Source: Branchinecta lynchi (Eukaryota > Arthropoda > Branchiopoda > Anostraca > Branchinectidae). Taken from it: a stretch of DNA of 64,000 nt. The notes below the pieces were generated by a model. That model was not told where the DNA came from and did no database searches. It was given only the letters and a program-made list of their open reading frames with translations. Position 1 is the first letter of the stretch. The number at the start of each line of letters is the position of its first letter. Both the position numbers and the translations under genes were made by a program. The stretch is taken from the NCBI GenBank assembly GCA_023053575.1, contig JAKZAP010000017.1:2735501-2799500 (forward strand), written 5' to 3'. Of this stretch, positions 62,258 to 64,000 are shown piece by piece.

Positions 62258-63485
62258 CTTGACACGGATGGAGGGTACTGGGGTTTTTGGGATTGGGAAG
62301 GATAGGGTAATGATGAGTGTTGAAACGGGGAGGTACGAGGGGACGTAACGTGCTTGGCAGATAAGACAGATTTTCCCATCGGTTTGGGGTCGGCCTGAGG
62401 ACTTGGTTTATCATTCTTGCTGGTCCCGGAGAAGTATGATTCATCATCCGCTGATCATTTATGTTGGGGAGAACTGGGAGCCTTCCTGTCAGTGCAGGAG
62501 GATAAATCGGGGAGTCTAGAGGCGGGACAATAGGGCTGGGAGGATACCAGCTGTGTTTCGAAGTGGATGGTAGAAGCTCAAGCATGCTCCTCGGTCTCAG
62601 TTCCATAGACGAACACGAAGGGTGGAAAAATGGATTTGGACCGGAGGGGAGAGGTGGCGGCCGCAGATGCCTCCGGAATCCCTCTGACAGAGGGTTGGTT
62701 GAGGACCTACCATCCATCATTACCGGTGCATGGGCAAAATTGCACGATTTGTCAGTACATGATAAAAAAGAACAAAGGTCAACATGGTCAAAACTACACT
62801 TGTCTGACTTGCAAACACCCGAAATGAAACCGCGACATACATGTAAAAACTTGCACTGCTTGCGGAATTTGCAAAACCCGCGATTGTAGTGACTACAAAT
62901 CACATTTTTCTTTCCGCTCTTTATCACGTTATCTTTCTTCCCTTCTCTAGCGTTTTTCTCGAAAACTATGACTACGTCGTCGTTCGCTGACGGCATGTTA
63001 CCCTGCTCGGTTTTCTCTAAGGCGTTCGCTCTCAGCTACGTCAACCACGGACTGCTGTGGACCTGTTGCTGTGAGCACTGAGAACAGGCATCGGGAAGGC
63101 TAGAAATATCGCACTGGGTACTGCGGTCTCGAACGATCGTGTCGAGTATTGGTTCACATTGTGTACCGCTGTCACGCACTATTATTATTTCACTGTCGCC
63201 AACCTCTTCCGTATTGGAAGTCTGAAGATTTGTTTTCATAGGTAATAATGAATGCCGCGCCGAGCTGTTCAGTTGAGTGGTAAATTTGCTATTGAATGTA
63301 TTCGACGGGGAGAGGATTTTATTTCGGGACCGCACTGGGGAGAAGTGGTTCTTGTTCATGCATACTACCCGTAACTTTAACACTTCAAGCTCGCTCTTTC
63401 TTAGTCTTTTGGTGGAGTTTCGAAGATCACACGTTAACGAGTGGATCCGTGTCGCGTGAGCCAGTTCGGACCTCGGATCAGTCAA
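62226..63485 (-). pseudogene. Non-LTR element ORF1 with CCCH zinc fingers, one in-frame stop
   Basis: A frame of about 420 codons from 63485, interrupted by a single TAG (63036-63038). The first 149 codons have a coil-like basic start and paired RDSGTQCEP / RDRSTQCD motifs, typical of retroelement ORF1 proteins. After the stop (next ATG 62996) come CCCH-type fingers (CSHYNRGFCKFRKQCKFLHVC, then CRGFISGVCKSDKCSFDHV and C...C...CNFAH), then a long Pro-rich tail. CCCH fingers bind RNA, so this is probably the RNP protein of the element whose endonuclease lies downstream. A domesticated or host CCCH gene is less likely given the neighbours. Confidence 0.62.
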
Positions 63486-63804
63486 ATCGTCGGAACAGTC
63501 GCCAACAGGTGACAGTCAGGTTAACCGATTGCTTACTGCTTGGTGTCATCATGTCAACGGAGGACATTTCGGTAGAATGGCAGGCAAGACATTTCCATTC
63601 CTCATCTATCTTTATGTCACTTTTGGATATGCCCGCACAAACCGGATGAATGAAACTCAGTAAATCTTAGAGCCGGCAACGCTGGACAGAAAACAACTGC
63701 TTCTAGCCACCCCATTTCTCAACTTGAGATGAGACTCAAAACCAGCTCAGTCAGCTGCTCTGGTACATCCATTCGGTCATTAGCACCAGTATTGCCTGAC
63801 AGAA
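63486..63804. other. Unassigned region
   Basis: 5' flank of the non-LTR ORF1. The plus-strand frames here are shadows. A short minus-strand stretch (LVLSGNTGANDRM, about 63750-63800) may continue the gag-like ORF at the window edge in another frame. Confidence 0.4.
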
Positions 63805-64000
63805 CTAGACTGTTACAACCTCTGATTTCTTCGTTTTGTTTTGGAAAGACAAAATCGTTCCACGGCTGGGTGTGTTGATTGTTCCTGGTATAATTTTGGG
63901 AAAGGTTTCTGGTTTGGTTTTCTGTTGGGCTGCTCTTCTAGTTCTACAAAATCTGGCAATGTGGCCGATTTTCCCACAAGCATAGCACTGTGTGGGGAGC
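63805..64000 (-). pseudogene. Gag-like zinc knuckle, partial at the window edge
   Basis: 65 codons open from the right edge to TAG at 63805-63807, containing CYACGKIGHIARFC, a perfect CCHC knuckle (CX2CX4HX4C), and a basic tail (RTRRAAQQKTK). It is probably the nucleocapsid end of another retroelement entering from the right. It could also be a retroviral-type aspartic protease precursor region or a host CCHC protein. Confidence 0.55.

Larger units (their letters stand above)
61777..62284. repeat. 243-bp tandem duplication in the non-LTR element
   Basis: 61777-62019 and 62042-62284 are near-identical direct copies separated by 22 bp. Each contains the end of the ORF1 linker, an intron-like segment of 62 bp and the start of the endonuclease. 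Confidence 0.85.

Noticed and set aside
1..64000. Host protein-coding or tRNA/rRNA genes
   Set aside because: Every convincing reading frame belongs to a mobile element. The tRNA-like matches are short primer-binding sites, not tRNA genes.

Overview
The window is a nested stack of transposable elements. I see no convincing host gene. The catalogue points to an invertebrate animal: a DIRS-type tyrosine-recombinase retroelement, three env-bearing Ty3/gypsy elements of one lineage (errantivirus-like, Env related in layout to the baculovirus F / insect errantivirus type), a Mag-type gypsy element, a Penelope-like element with a GIY-YIG endonuclease, a non-LTR retrotransposon with a CCCH zinc-finger ORF1, a hAT-like MITE and a decayed cut-and-paste transposase. 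I cannot place the phylum. Because this is eukaryotic DNA, I judged reading frames by ATG, frameshift or splicing logic and not by bacterial-type starts.

Layout. (1) The outermost layer is a decayed DIRS element in three pieces: 1-1670 (gag-like ORF and start of RT), 38454-38775 (rest of RT, start of RNase H) and 53912-about 55090 (end of RNase H, tyrosine recombinase). (2) E2, an env-bearing gypsy element on the minus strand, spans 1671-38449. It sits just after the YLDD motif of the DIRS RT and is flanked by the 4-bp duplication CAAG. It has gag, env, an accessory ORF4 and a further small 3' ORF, but no pol. (3) E1, a related plus-strand element, is inserted in the 3' LTR of E2. A complete copy (1792-14876: LTR, gag, pol, an antisense ORF, env, ORF4, LTR) is followed by about 17 kb of rearranged E1 DNA (14877-about 32330): inverted env/ORF4 blocks joined to direct pol blocks, twice. 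(4) E3, a third relative, plus strand and 5'-truncated, spans about 38776-53911. Its integrase is split by E4, an intact Mag-type element (42658-47021) with identical 169-bp LTRs and a TTATT duplication. A 685-bp hAT-like MITE lies between its pol and env. (5) From about 55090 come a Penelope-like element with a hammerhead-like motif, two foldback MITE-like repeats, a transposase fragment with a GT-AG intron, a minus-strand non-LTR element with an internal tandem duplication, and a gag-type zinc knuckle at the right edge.

How the genes work together. In E1, Gag and Pol are linked by a -1 frameshift at a UUUAAAC site followed by a stem. Env starts just after a splice-acceptor-like site, as expected for a spliced subgenomic mRNA. 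The primer-binding sites fit tRNA-Leu in E1 and E2 and tRNA-Ser in E4.

The best candidates for undescribed biology are ORF4, an accessory protein 3' of env that E1 and E2 share despite strong divergence; a 189-codon antisense coiled-coil ORF between pol and env of E1; a small, possibly CARD-like ORF in E2; and the inverted, duplicated architecture of the E1 array, which could also be an assembly artefact.
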